A stretch of DNA of 64,000 nucleotides from Streptacidiphilus albus JL83 (GCF_000744705.1 NZ_JQML01000001.1:9496017-9560016); one strand, 5' to 3'; shown: positions 35,584 through 44,226, counted from the first letter of the stretch. Numbers and translations are program-made. Notes: a model not told the origin generated them from the sequence alone.

Positions 35584-36777
35584 ATGAACCGCTTGACGAC
35601 CGCTCACGGCCCGCTCGACCTGGCCCGCCACCCCGAGGACCCCCGGGAGCAGCTCCGGGCCTGGGACGCCGCCGACGAGTACCTGCTCCGCCACCTCGCC
35701 GGAACCGCCGCGCTGCCGGGAGCGGAGCCCGCCGCGCCGGTGGACCTCTCCGGCGCCGTCGCCGTCGTCGGCGACCGCTGGGGCGCGCTGGCCACCGCCC
35801 TCGCCGTGCAGCGCCAGGCGCAGCCGCCGGTGCAGATCAGCGACTCCTACCTGGCCCAGCAGGCGACGCTGCGCAACCTCGACCGGAACGGCCTCGCCCC
35901 GGAGGCGGTCCGGCAGCTCACCACCCGGGACGCCCCGCCGGAGCGGATCGACGTGCTGGTGGTCCGGGTGCCCAAGAGCCTGGCCCTGCTGGAGGACCAG
36001 CTGCACCGGCTGGCCCCGGCGCTCCACGCCGGGACCGCCGTGGTCGGCGCCGGCATGGTCACCGAGGTCCACACCTCGACCCTGCAGACCTTCGAACGGC
36101 TGGTCGGGCCGGTCCGGACCTCGCTCGCGGTCCGCAAGGCGCGCCTGATCCACTGCGCGCCCGACCCGGAGCTGGTCCGACCGGCCAACCCCTGGCCGCA
36201 CCGGTACGACCTGCCCGCCGACACCGGCCCGCTGGCCGGACGGACCGTCACCAACCACGCGGGCGTGTTCTGCGCCGACCACCTGGACATCGGCACCCGC
36301 TTCCTCCTGCGGAACCTGCCGCAGCGGCACGGCTTCCGCCGGATCGTCGACCTCGGCTGCGGCAACGGCGTCGTCGGCACCGCCGCCGCGCTCGCCGCGC
36401 CCGGAGCCGAGCTGCTCTTCGTCGACGAGTCGCACCAGGCCGTCGCCTCCGCCCGGGAGACCTTCACCGCCAATGCCGCGCCGGAGGCGGTCGCCGACGC
36501 GAGCTTCCGGGTCGGCGACGGCATGGCCGGGATCCCGGCCGGCTCGGTCGACCTGGTCCTGAACAACCCGCCCTTCCACACCTACCACGCCTCCACCGAC
36601 TCCACGGCCTGGCGGATGTTCAGCGGCGCGCACGTGGCGCTGCGCCCCGGCGGCGAACTGTGGGTGGTCGGCAACCGGCACCTCGGCTACCACGTGAAGC
36701 TGCGCCGGATCTTCGGCAACAGCGAGGTCGTCGCGAGCGACCCGAAGTTCGTGGTGCTGCGGGCGGTCAGGAACTGA
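35584..36777 (+). CDS. RsmC/RlmG-like rRNA guanine-N2 methyltransferase
   Basis: A 397-residue SAM-dependent methyltransferase built of a degenerate N-terminal half and a catalytic C-terminal half, as in RsmC and RlmG. The SAM motif IVDLGCGNGVVGTAAAL lies near residues 257-273, and the catalytic NPPFH motif near 330 is the one used by guanine-N2 methylases of rRNA. I chose ATG 35584 because the family alignment begins there (PLDLARHPEDPREQLRAWDAADEYLL); the upstream in-frame extension looks non-coding. No good ribosome-binding site is visible. It overlaps the convergent MFS gene by 11 bp. Confidence 0.85.
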   Translation: MNRLTTAHGPLDLARHPEDPREQLRAWDAADEYLLRHLAGTAALPGAEPAAPVDLSGAVAVVGDRWGALATALAVQRQAQPPVQISDSYLAQQATLRNLDRNGLAPEAVRQLTTRDAPPERIDVLVVRVPKSLALLEDQLHRLAPALHAGTAVVGAGMVTEVHTSTLQTFERLVGPVRTSLAVRKARLIHCAPDPELVRPANPWPHRYDLPADTGPLAGRTVTNHAGVFCADHLDIGTRFLLRNLPQRHGFRRIVDLGCGNGVVGTAAALAAPGAELLFVDESHQAVASARETFTANAAPEAVADASFRVGDGMAGIPAGSVDLVLNNPPFHTYHASTDSTAWRMFSGAHVALRPGGELWVVGNRHLGYHVKLRRIFGNSEVVASDPKFVVLRAVRN

Positions 36778-38149
36778 CGGCTGGTCCGGCCGAGTCGTCG
36801 GCCGCCCAGCGCCGCACCGCGCAGGCGGCCAGCAGGGTGGCGCCGGCCAGGCCGCCCCACAGCACGCCCGAGCCCCGGTCGAGCAGCGCCATCAGCACGG
36901 CGGGTGAGGCCGCCAGCCCGATCCCGCTGCTCAGCTGGAACCGCGCCAGCGCCCGTCCCAGCTGCCCGGGCGGGGTGGTCGCGGCGATCAGCGCGGTGGC
37001 GCTGCCGGTGTAGAGGATCTCCCCGGCGGTATAGACCACCGACACCAGGGCGATCCCGGCCGGGGCGGCCCAGGAGCCGAGCGAGCCGGCTGCCCAGAAG
37101 CCCAGGTAGGAGCCGGCCAGGAGCAACCCGGAGAGGGCCAGCGTCGAGCGCCGCGCCCGGGTGCGCAGCCGGGTCACCACGGCGATCTGGGCGGCGACGA
37201 CGATGGCGGTGTTGCCCACGAAGATCCCGGCGGACCAGGCGGGCGCGGCGTGCAGCCGGGTGACCAGCACGGCCGGGAGGGCGACCTCCAGCACGTTGAA
37301 GCAGAAGGCGTAGGGCAGGTTGGCGACGTCCAGCACGCCGAGCCCCCGGCCCCCGGACCGGCCCCCGGACCGGGACCGAGCGCCGGGCCCGGACCGGTCA
37401 CCGGAGCGCGACCGGTCGCCGGACGGCGCCCGCCCGGGTTCGGCCGGGCCGGCCGCGCGCACCCGGACCGACCACGCCAGTACACCGGCCACCGCGTAGC
37501 CCAGCGCGGTCACCGCCGCCAGCACCCGCAGCGCGCCGGCCCCGCCGCCCAGGCAGACGGTGGCGATCAGCGCGCCCGCGCCCAGCCCGGCGTTGCGCAG
37601 CGACCGCCCGGCGGCCAGCGCGGCGTCCCGCTCCTCGGCCGCCGCCACCGTGGCGACCAGCGCGGCGTGCGCCGGGGGCCAGCACTGGTTGCCCACCCCC
37701 AGGAACAGTGCGGCCACGGCGAAACCCCAGACCGGCGGAGCTCCGGCGTGCCCGGCCGCGAGCAGCAGCGCCACGCCCAGCACCCGGACCAGCATCGCCG
37801 CCGCGACCACCGTCGAGCGGGCGCCCCGGTCGATCCACCGTCCGACGAAAGGCACCGAGACCAGCCCCAGCACCATCCCCGCCGACATCGCCACCCCGGT
37901 CGCCGCCGCGCCGAGCCCCAGTACCTTGATGCCGTAGAGCAGCAGGAAGGGCCGCAGCAGGCCGGAGCCGAGCGAGTCCACGACCAGCGCCAGGCCGTAG
38001 CGGGGCCCGCCGGAGGCCCGCACCAGCGCGCCGAGCCGCAGCAGGGGCGGACGGTCGGCGGTGCGGGCGGGTGGGTCGGCGGCGGGCGAGCCGGAGCCGG
38101 GTACGACGGCGTCGCGGCCGACCGGGGGCCGGATCATCGAGGAGGTCAT
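36767..38149 (-). CDS. MFS transporter divergent from an ArsR-type regulator
   Basis: A 460-residue MFS protein with about 12 transmembrane segments. The central cytosolic loop is a low-complexity Arg/Ser/Gly stretch (roughly residues 230-265). The A-motif equivalent is FVGRWIDRGARSTVV. I prefer ATG 38149, with GGTGA upstream; the frame is open to 38185. It shares a 100-bp divergent promoter region with an ArsR-type regulator, and a perfect dyad lies in between, so it is probably repressed by that protein. Substrate unknown. Confidence 0.87.
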   Translation of the reverse strand: MTSSMIRPPVGRDAVVPGSGSPAADPPARTADRPPLLRLGALVRASGGPRYGLALVVDSLGSGLLRPFLLLYGIKVLGLGAAATGVAMSAGMVLGLVSVPFVGRWIDRGARSTVVAAAMLVRVLGVALLLAAGHAGAPPVWGFAVAALFLGVGNQCWPPAHAALVATVAAAEERDAALAAGRSLRNAGLGAGALIATVCLGGGAGALRVLAAVTALGYAVAGVLAWSVRVRAAGPAEPGRAPSGDRSRSGDRSGPGARSRSGGRSGGRGLGVLDVANLPYAFCFNVLEVALPAVLVTRLHAAPAWSAGIFVGNTAIVVAAQIAVVTRLRTRARRSTLALSGLLLAGSYLGFWAAGSLGSWAAPAGIALVSVVYTAGEILYTGSATALIAATTPPGQLGRALARFQLSSGIGLAASPAVLMALLDRGSGVLWGGLAGATLLAACAVRRWAADDSAGPAVSS

Positions 38150-38185
38150 GCGGTCACCGTCGCGGTCCCGCCCGCCGCCGGTCAC

Positions 38186-38212
38186 GCCGATTGACGGTTG
38201 TCGTCAATCGGC
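38186..38212. promoter_or_regulatory. Perfect 11-bp inverted repeat in the MFS/ArsR divergent promoter
   Basis: GCCGATTGACG (38186-38196) and CGTCAATCGGC (38202-38212) are exact inverted copies around a 5-bp spacer. It lies 37 bp from the MFS start and 37 bp from the regulator start. It is the likely operator controlling both. Confidence 0.8.
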
Positions 38213-38248
38213 GCCGGAACAGCGGTTTCCACCTGCGACGATGTCCGG

Positions 38249-39334
38249 GTGAGCCTCACCGTCGACATCACCGGCGTCCAGCCGGAGCAGCTGCTGTTCG
38301 CGGCCTCGCCGCTGGCCGAGCTGACCGCCATGCTGCACGTCCTCGCCGTGCCCGGACACCACCCCGCCTGGCAGGGCTGGGCGGCCAAGACCCGGACGGC
38401 GCTCGACCCCGACCTCGCCGAACGCCTCGCCGAGGCCGAGTTCCTGTGGCGCTCCTCGCGCGCCGACTTCCTGCTGCCCGGCCGCCCCGGCGCCTCCCTG
38501 GCCGAGGAGCTGGACACGGTCGACCGGCTCGACGACCACGTCTACGTCGCCGCCGCGCTGACCACCACCTGCGGCAGCGACCGGACGCTCTTCGGACTGC
38601 CCTCACCGCTGGCGGACGCCCGGGTCCGGGCCCGTGCCCTCGACCTCGCCCAGGCGCGGGGCCCGCAGCAGGCGTCCTTCGCCGACCGGCTGATGGCCGA
38701 CCCGGCCTCGGTGCGGGCCCGGGTCCGGCGGACGCTGGAGGACTGCGGACCGGCCTTCTTCGACGCGACCTGGCAGCGCGTCCACCCGCAACTCGCCGCC
38801 GACCTGCGGCTCAAGGCCGACCTGATGGCCCGGCGCGGCCTTGCCGACACCCTGGCCTCGGTCTCCGGCTCGGTCGGCCTCGACCCGGCCCGGCGGACCA
38901 TCGTCGTCGACAAGCTCCAGGACAACCGCGCCGACGCGACCGGCGGCGGCCTGACCTTCGTCCCCACCGTGTTCGGCCGGCCGCACCTGGTCGTCGTGCA
39001 CGCCCCCGGCTGGCGCCCGGTCATGCAGTACCCGGTCGCCACGGCGGAGGAGCCGGCGCCCGTCCCGATGGAGCTGGTGCGGCTGCGGCTGGACGCCCTC
39101 GCGCACCCGGTCCGGCTGCGGTTGCTCCGCACCCTGGCCCGGGGCCCGCACACCACCGGCGAACTCGCCTCGGGCTGGGACCTCAGCGCCCCCGAGGTCT
39201 CCCGCCACCTGGCCCTGCTGCGCCGCGCCGGACTGCTGACGACCCGTCGGCGCGGACGCTACGTCCTCTACGAGCTCGACGCATCCACCACGGCCGACCT
39301 CGGCCCCGACCTCCTCGACGCGCTGCTGCGCTGA
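38249..39334 (+). CDS. DUF5937/ArsR-type transcriptional regulator
   Basis: A 361-residue regulator with a long N-terminal DUF5937-like domain (from SLTVDITGVQPEQLLFAASPLAELTAMLHVL) and a C-terminal ArsR winged helix (LDALAHPVRLRLLRTLARGPHTTGELASGWDLSAPEVSRHLALLRRAGLLTTRRRGRYVLYEL, about 285-345). I chose GTG 38249, where the family starts; there is no clear ribosome-binding site, so the mRNA may be leaderless. The inverse order (sensor first, DNA-binding domain last) is usual for this actinobacterial group. Its divergent partner is an MFS exporter. Confidence 0.87.
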   Translation: MSLTVDITGVQPEQLLFAASPLAELTAMLHVLAVPGHHPAWQGWAAKTRTALDPDLAERLAEAEFLWRSSRADFLLPGRPGASLAEELDTVDRLDDHVYVAAALTTTCGSDRTLFGLPSPLADARVRARALDLAQARGPQQASFADRLMADPASVRARVRRTLEDCGPAFFDATWQRVHPQLAADLRLKADLMARRGLADTLASVSGSVGLDPARRTIVVDKLQDNRADATGGGLTFVPTVFGRPHLVVVHAPGWRPVMQYPVATAEEPAPVPMELVRLRLDALAHPVRLRLLRTLARGPHTTGELASGWDLSAPEVSRHLALLRRAGLLTTRRRGRYVLYELDASTTADLGPDLLDALLR

Positions 39335-39398
39335 CCGGGAGCGGGCGGCCGGTCCGGCCGGCCCCCCCGAGCCCGGCCGGACCGGTCCGCCCCCGGTG

Positions 39399-39581
39399 TC
39401 AGCCGAGGAAGTTCGACCCCCCGGTGCTGCCGAGGCGGTGCTGCTCCTCGATCCGGATCGCGGTCACGTCCGGCCCCGGGGCCCCGTACTGCTGGGTCGA
39501 GCCCGCCAGGTCCCGGTTCCGGTCCCCGGCCAGCCACACCCGCCGAGCCACCGACACGATCGTTGCCCACACCCGCTTCAT
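39399..39581 (-). CDS. Small hypothetical protein (60 aa)
   Basis: A 60-residue ORF with a strong AGGGGGA ribosome-binding site. The protein has a basic, amphipathic start (MKRVWATIVSVARRVWLAG) and a polar remainder ending GSTGGSNFLG. The first 20 residues could lie on a membrane, but there is no signal-peptidase site. I do not recognise it. It stands alone between two + strand genes. Real-gene status rests on the ribosome-binding site and codon bias. Confidence 0.55.
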   Translation of the reverse strand: MKRVWATIVSVARRVWLAGDRNRDLAGSTQQYGAPGPDVTAIRIEEQHRLGSTGGSNFLG

Positions 39582-39822
39582 AGCGATCCCCCTGACACCC
39601 GAACAAGTACTGCTGATGGCACACAGTAAGCCCGGAACCATGGCCGGAGAACGAATATTGAGCTGAATCTGAGGTTGATCGTCCCGCCTCCCCGGGCGCG
39701 GAGCTCCGACGCCGGATCAGGGGCGGTCGGCGGCGGCGGACGAGTGGAGGAACGGGGGCGCGTCTCCCACACTGGAGGGCAGGTCACCCCGGTCGGGGTG
39801 CGCGTCCGAAGGGGAGCCCGCC

Positions 39823-40416
39823 GTGGCTGCTGTGCACAGTGTCCTGTTCATCACCGCCACGGACGGCGATCAGATCTCCAAGGCCTTCGAGGAGGCCCAG
39901 CACCTGCCCGGGATCCGCCAGGCCGCCGTGCTGACCCGCTCGGCCGAGGGCATCGTCGAGATGGGCGACAGCTACGTCCACCTCGCGGGTGCCCCGACCG
40001 TGCTGACCGGGGCGATCGGGGCGCTGGTGGGCCTGGTCGCCGGGCCGATGGGCTCCTTCCTCGGGATGGCGGCGGGGGCCTGGGTCGGCAGTGCGCTGGA
40101 GGGCCACAACATCCAGGAGGCGGGGGCCGGGCTGATCTTCCTGGGCGCGGGCGTCCCCGACGCCAGCAGTCAGCTGATCGTCGAGCTGAAGGAGGAGGAC
40201 CCCGCGCCGGCCGACGAGCTCGCCGCCCGCCACGGCGCCACGCTGGTGCGCCGTCCGGCGGAGGAGGTCGCCGAGCAGGTGCGGGCGGCGGAGAAGGCGG
40301 CGGAGGACTCGCTGCACGGAGAGGTCGAGCTGGCCGAGTCCGAGGACGACGACGATGACGCGGATCTCGGCGACGGCCACGGCGGCCCGGAGAGCGGCAG
40401 CGGTCGCACGGACTGA
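39823..40416 (+). CDS. DUF1269-like membrane-associated protein
   Basis: A 197-residue protein starting at GTG 39823 with GAAGGGGAG upstream. The N-terminal alpha/beta part (HSVLFITATDGDQISKAFEEAQHL) is followed by a hydrophobic glycine-rich hairpin (VLTGAIGALVGLVAGPMGSFLGMAAGAWVG) of the kind seen in DUF1269 proteins. The C-terminal tail is extremely acidic, with a run of Asp. Function unknown; the glycine-zipper-like hairpin suggests membrane association. Confidence 0.75.
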   Translation: MAAVHSVLFITATDGDQISKAFEEAQHLPGIRQAAVLTRSAEGIVEMGDSYVHLAGAPTVLTGAIGALVGLVAGPMGSFLGMAAGAWVGSALEGHNIQEAGAGLIFLGAGVPDASSQLIVELKEEDPAPADELAARHGATLVRRPAEEVAEQVRAAEKAAEDSLHGEVELAESEDDDDDADLGDGHGGPESGSGRTD

Positions 40417-40425
40417 CCCGCTCGC

Positions 40426-41724
40426 TCAGCCGGGGGCCGGTCCCCCCGGCTGCGGGAGTTCCCGCAGCCGGGGGAGCGGGGAGGGCAGCAGCCAGAGGAA
40501 CGAGGCGGTGGCGCCCGCGACGGCGAGCCACAGCGTCGGCCGCAGGCCGATCGCACCGGCCAGCAGTCCGCCGGCGAGCGAGCCCAGCGGCCGGACGCCG
40601 AAGTTGACGGTGCGGTAGGCGCCGGTGACCCGGGAGAGCAGCTCGGGCGGGACGACTGTGGAGAAGATCGATCCGGCGGCGATGTCCAGCCACATCATGC
40701 CGATTCCGGAGCCGAACTCGGCGGCGAAGAGCAGCGCGAGGATGGTCGGGGTGGGCCCGTGCGCGGCCGGGATCAGCAGCATGGGCGCCGGGAACACGAT
40801 CAGGCCGATCAGGAACGTCCGGCCGACGCCCACCCGCCGGGCCACGGCCCCGGCGCTGACCGCGCCCACCACCCCGCCGACCGCCCCCGCGCCGAGGACC
40901 GCGCCCAGCAGCCCGGCGCTCAGGTGCAGGGTGCCGATCGCGTAGAGCACGAACAGCGCGTTGGCCATGAAGGTGAAGAAGTTGACGGTCGCGGTGGCGG
41001 CCAGCGCGGCCCGCATCACCGAGGAGCCGGCGATGAACCGGCGTCCGGCCGTGAGTCCGCCCCGGCCGCCGGGGGTCGGCGGCGGTTCGGCCGGGGAGAT
41101 CCGGGACAGGCAGAGCGCCGAGGCGACGAAGGAGAGCGCGTCGGCCAGCAGCGCGAGCGGCGCGGAGAGCAGTTGGACCAGCAGCCCGCCCAGGCCCGGT
41201 CCGAGGACCTGCGCCATCGCGCTGCTGCCGCTGACCAGCGAACTGCCTTCGACATAGCGTCCGGCCGGGACCAGCGCCTGGAACAGCGGGGCCCGGCTGA
41301 CGTCGAAGAGCACGGACAGGGTCCCGGTCGCGAAGGCCACGACGTAGAGCTGGGTCAGCGTCAGGGCGTGCAGGGCGTAGCCGAGCGGCAGGGTGGCGAC
41401 CAGGGCGGCGCGGCCGAGGTCGGTGGCGATCATCGTCCGGCGCCGCCGGCCCCGGCGGTCGGCCCAGGCGCCCGCGTGCAGCGCGAAGAGCAGGTTGGGC
41501 AGCCAGATCGCGGCGGTCAGGAAGCCCATCCGGGTCGCGTCGGCGTGCAGGGTGACGACCGCGATCAGCGGGAGGGCGAGGGCGGAGACCTGGTCGCCGA
41601 GCACGGATATGGACTGGCCGGTCCAGTAGCGGCGGAAGGCGGTGTCCAGGAGCAGTTCGGGTATCCACCGGCGGCGGACCGCGGCCCCGGCCGTCGGCCG
41701 GGCGGAGGGGTCGACGGCGGTCAT
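40426..41724 (-). CDS. MFS transporter (EntS/MFS_3 type)
   Basis: A 432-residue, 12-segment MFS exporter with WTGQSISVLGDQVSALALPLIAVVTLHADATRMGFL and AWADRRGRRRRTMIATD signatures, typical of the EntS-like MFS_3 group that exports siderophores or macrolide-like drugs. Its ATG at 41724 overlaps the stop of the upstream regulator (ATGA). The pair is therefore co-translated. No siderophore or antibiotic cluster is nearby, so its substrate is open. Confidence 0.88.
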   Translation of the reverse strand: MTAVDPSARPTAGAAVRRRWIPELLLDTAFRRYWTGQSISVLGDQVSALALPLIAVVTLHADATRMGFLTAAIWLPNLLFALHAGAWADRRGRRRRTMIATDLGRAALVATLPLGYALHALTLTQLYVVAFATGTLSVLFDVSRAPLFQALVPAGRYVEGSSLVSGSSAMAQVLGPGLGGLLVQLLSAPLALLADALSFVASALCLSRISPAEPPPTPGGRGGLTAGRRFIAGSSVMRAALAATATVNFFTFMANALFVLYAIGTLHLSAGLLGAVLGAGAVGGVVGAVSAGAVARRVGVGRTFLIGLIVFPAPMLLIPAAHGPTPTILALLFAAEFGSGIGMMWLDIAAGSIFSTVVPPELLSRVTGAYRTVNFGVRPLGSLAGGLLAGAIGLRPTLWLAVAGATASFLWLLPSPLPRLRELPQPGGPAPG

Positions 41725-42332
41725 GAGTCCTGGCTCCCGGTGGTGTCGGTCCCGCTGAAGCGGCTGGGGAAGGCCAGGTGCACCAGGCTGATGGGCCGTG
41801 ACCCCTCGGGGCGGAGCCCGGGGTTGACCAGCCGCTCCTGATAGGGCCGCATCAGCTGCTGGAACTGCTCGCCCAGCTCGGTCAGTTCGGCGGCGGTCAG
41901 GTACAGCAGCGAGTCGCCGAAGTGCGCCGCCTGCTGCCACTCCGCGGGCTCCCGCGGACGGTCCCGGATCCAGCGCGTGGTGAGGTCGAAGTACAGCCCC
42001 GCGATCGCGAGCTGCAGCGCCTCGCTGGCGGCTGCGGCGGCCGGGTCGGCCGGGCCGTCGTCCCAGCTGGTGGTCATCGCGGTGGCCTGCCACGGCTTCT
42101 GCCGGCCGCGCCCGCCGCCGGCCTCCTCCACCAGCCCGTACTTGGCGAGCTGGCGCAGGTGGAAGGAGCAGCTGGCGACGCTCTCGCCGATGACCGCCGA
42201 GGCCTGGGTGGCCGTCAGCGGGCCCTCCCGGCGCAGTAGTCCGACCAGGGCCATCCGGGTCGGGTGGGCGTAGGCGCGGAGGGCGCGGGGGTCGGTCAGG
42301 CGGATGGAGGGCAGCGGTTCCTGCTCGGTCAT
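41721..42332 (-). CDS. ArsR-type winged-helix regulator
   Basis: A 203-residue regulator with an N-terminal winged helix (LRAYAHPTRMALVGLLRREGPLTATQASAVIGESVASCSFHLRQLAKYGLVEEA, residues 18-71) and a C-terminal helical domain of the HTH_20 group. Start at 42332. No clear Shine-Dalgarno site; the 12-bp palindrome AAAGATATCTTT begins six bases upstream, suggesting direct autorepression. It is translationally coupled to the MFS exporter that follows, so the two act as a regulated efflux unit. Confidence 0.87.
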   Translation of the reverse strand: MTEQEPLPSIRLTDPRALRAYAHPTRMALVGLLRREGPLTATQASAVIGESVASCSFHLRQLAKYGLVEEAGGGRGRQKPWQATAMTTSWDDGPADPAAAAASEALQLAIAGLYFDLTTRWIRDRPREPAEWQQAAHFGDSLLYLTAAELTELGEQFQQLMRPYQERLVNPGLRPEGSRPISLVHLAFPSRFSGTDTTGSQDS

Positions 42333-42337
42333 GATGG

Positions 42338-42349
42338 AAAGATATCTTT
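42338..42349. promoter_or_regulatory. 12-bp palindrome AAAGATATCTTT at the ArsR-MFS operon start
   Basis: A perfect, A/T-rich palindrome in otherwise G/C-rich DNA, immediately upstream of the regulator ATG, with CTTTAGAAAG overlapping its right end (42346-42355). It is a good candidate operator, possibly also overlapping the -10 region. Confidence 0.6.
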
Positions 42350-42436
42350 AGAAAGAACCCTTTACAAGCACCGCGGGCGATCGCCGTCGGGCGAAGGCGG
42401 TTGATGGCCTCCAGCGGTCCGCCCTAGATTGGCGCG

Positions 42437-43048
42437 ATGAGTGAAGCCCCGGACGTCCCGCCCACCCTGCTGCGCATCATCGGTCCGCCCGCCGTGGGCA
42501 AGATGGCCGTCGGGCACGAGATCGCCGCCAGGACCGGGCTGCGGCTGTTCCACAACCACGTGTCGATCGAGCCGGTGCTGCGCTACTTCGACTTCGGGAC
42601 GCCGCAGTTCCACCGGCTGGTGGGCGGCTTCCGGCGACAGCTGATGGCGGAGGTCGCCGGAAGCGACCTGCCCGGACTGATCTTCACCTATGTGCTCGCC
42701 TTCGAGGAGCCCGAGGACCACCGGGCGCTGGAGGAGTACGCGGCCCCGTTCCGGGCGCGCGGCGGCCGGGTGCTGCTGCTCGAACTGGCGGCGAGTCGGA
42801 CCGAGCGGCTGCGCCGCAACGAGGGCGAACTGCGGCTGGCCGAGAAGCCGTCCAAGCGCGACCTCGCGGCCTCGCGCCGCCATGTGGTGGAGCTGGACGG
42901 CGCCCACCGGCTGAACTCCGAGGGCGACTTCGACCACTGGCCGGACTCGGAGTACCTGCGGATCGACAACACCCACCGTTCGGTGGCGGAGGTGGCGGAG
43001 CGGACGATCGAGCACTTCGGCCTGGTCCGGGCGGCGGAGAACGGCTGA
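42437..43048 (+). CDS. P-loop small-molecule kinase-like ATPase
   Basis: A 203-residue P-loop protein. Walker A is GPPAVGK (residues 17-23) in an adenylate/shikimate-kinase-like context (TLLRIIGPPAVGKMAVGHEIAARTGLRLFHNHVSIEP). It has a VLLLELAASRTERLRRNEGELR segment like the LID/Arg region of such kinases. It may phosphorylate a small metabolite, but the substrate is unknown. ATG 42437 lies about 100 bp from the divergent regulator. Two strong hairpins follow the gene. Confidence 0.78.
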   Translation: MSEAPDVPPTLLRIIGPPAVGKMAVGHEIAARTGLRLFHNHVSIEPVLRYFDFGTPQFHRLVGGFRRQLMAEVAGSDLPGLIFTYVLAFEEPEDHRALEEYAAPFRARGGRVLLLELAASRTERLRRNEGELRLAEKPSKRDLAASRRHVVELDGAHRLNSEGDFDHWPDSEYLRIDNTHRSVAEVAERTIEHFGLVRAAENG

Positions 43049-43140
43049 GTCGACGGATGGGTGCGTCGGTGGCAGGACCCGGGGCGTTGCCCTTACAGGT
43101 TGTCAGTGGTCGGCGCGGCCGGGCCGGGACCAGGGTGGGG

Positions 43141-43197
43141 GACGGTCCGGCAGGACCGTCGTTCCCGTCGGCCGGGGCCCGTGCCTGGGCCCCGGCC
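43141..43197. terminator. Tandem perfect hairpins between the kinase and cupin genes
   Basis: GACGGTCC (43141-43148) pairs with GGACCGTC (43153-43160) around GGCA. GGCCGGGGCCC (43170-43180) pairs with GGGCCCCGGCC (43187-43197) around GTGCCT. They lie 93-149 bp after the kinase stop and end 30 bp before the cupin ATG. Either a double terminator or a leader structure for the cupin. Confidence 0.65.
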
Positions 43198-43227
43198 GCA
43201 CCGTTCGAGGCAGGAAGTCACCGCATC

Positions 43228-43587
43228 ATGGCCATAGTGCTGCACGCCGCCGACAGCGCCGATCTGGGCGCCCGCGCCCCCAAGCCGACCACCACCACGC
43301 CGGGCCAGGAAGAGGCCGCGCTGACGGTGTGGCAGACGGAGGGCGGCGTCGAGACCGGTATCTGGGAGGCCACCCCCGGCCGCTTCACGGCCGCACGCGC
43401 CGGCTACCACGAGGTCTGCCAGATCCTCTCGGGCCGCGCCACCGTCACCGAGACCGGCGGTGAGCCGGTGGAGATCGGTCCGGGCGACACCCTGGTCACC
43501 CCGGCCGGCTGGACCGGGGTGTGGCAGGTCCACGAGACGCTGCGCAAGACCTACGTGGTCATGGACGAGGTCACCCCGCAGGGCTGA
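43228..43587 (+). CDS. Cupin-domain protein (DUF861/cupin_3)
   Basis: A 119-residue single-domain cupin with the DUF861 signature GIWEATPGRFTAARAGYHEVCQILSGRATVTETGGEPVEIGPGDTLVTPAGWTGVWQVHETLRKTYVV. Relatives include ureidoglycine aminohydrolase-like proteins and unnamed stress proteins. AGGAAG lies about 12 nt before the ATG. Likely metal-binding through His/Glu in the two cupin motifs. It overlaps the convergent hutD by 17 bp. Confidence 0.83.
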   Translation: MAIVLHAADSADLGARAPKPTTTTPGQEEAALTVWQTEGGVETGIWEATPGRFTAARAGYHEVCQILSGRATVTETGGEPVEIGPGDTLVTPAGWTGVWQVHETLRKTYVVMDEVTPQG

Positions 43588-44146
43588 GCACCACCACGGC
43601 GGCGGTGCCGTCCACCTCCAGGACGGCGCCGCCGCCGGTCAGCAGTACCGCGTCCAGCGGCCCCAGGTGCTCCGGCGCGGTGGCGTCGCCGCCACGGAGC
43701 ACCGCGCCGCCCTCGAACAGGATGGCCAGCACCGTCGGCCCTTCCAGCCGGGTCGTGCCCCTGACGATGTCGACGCGCGCGGTGACCGTGCCCCGACGGG
43801 TCATCACATTGAAGTCGACGAGCGCCCCTTCGAGCAGCCGGCAGTCGGTGTCCGCGTCCCCGGAGAAGGCGAACGGCCGGTAGGGCTCGTCGACCACGTG
43901 GTCCGTCCCGTCGACGGTCAGCACCATGCCGCCGCCCCGGACGACGGTGATCACCCGGTCGATGCCGGCGAAGACCGAGAACGGTCCGCCCCGGGCCACG
44001 TCGGCGAGGCTCACCCGCCAGTGGAACCCGGCCAGGTCCGCGCCCTCGGGAAAGGCCGCGACCTCGCGGGTCACCCCGCCGCCGTTCTTCCACGCGGACG
44101 CCGTCCGCTCGCCCGCCCGCAGTACCCGTACCTCTGCCGTCGCCAT
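43571..44146 (-). CDS. HutD family protein
   Basis: A 191-residue HutD protein of bicupin fold, with the signature TASAWKNGGGVTREVAAFPEGADLAGFHWRVSLADVARGGPFSVFAGIDRVITVVRGGGMVLTVDG. HutD has been described as a governor of histidine utilisation in Pseudomonas; no hut genes are in the window, so this may be a stand-alone copy with another role. GGAGAG precedes the ATG. The gene overlaps the cupin gene tail to tail. Confidence 0.9.
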   Translation of the reverse strand: MATAEVRVLRAGERTASAWKNGGGVTREVAAFPEGADLAGFHWRVSLADVARGGPFSVFAGIDRVITVVRGGGMVLTVDGTDHVVDEPYRPFAFSGDADTDCRLLEGALVDFNVMTRRGTVTARVDIVRGTTRLEGPTVLAILFEGGAVLRGGDATAPEHLGPLDAVLLTGGGAVLEVDGTAAVVVLSPAG

Positions 44147-44226
44147 TGACCGCTCTCCGTTCCGTGCCGTGCCGTGTGGTGCCGTGCCGTGTCTGCGACG
44201 TCTGTCGCGGCCTGCGACGGCCATGA

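Noticed and set aside
44158-44193. GTGCC-rich direct repeat between hutD and the ROK gene
   Set aside because: About 33 bp of simple repeat in an 80-bp gap; no dyad symmetry. Too little to call an operator.
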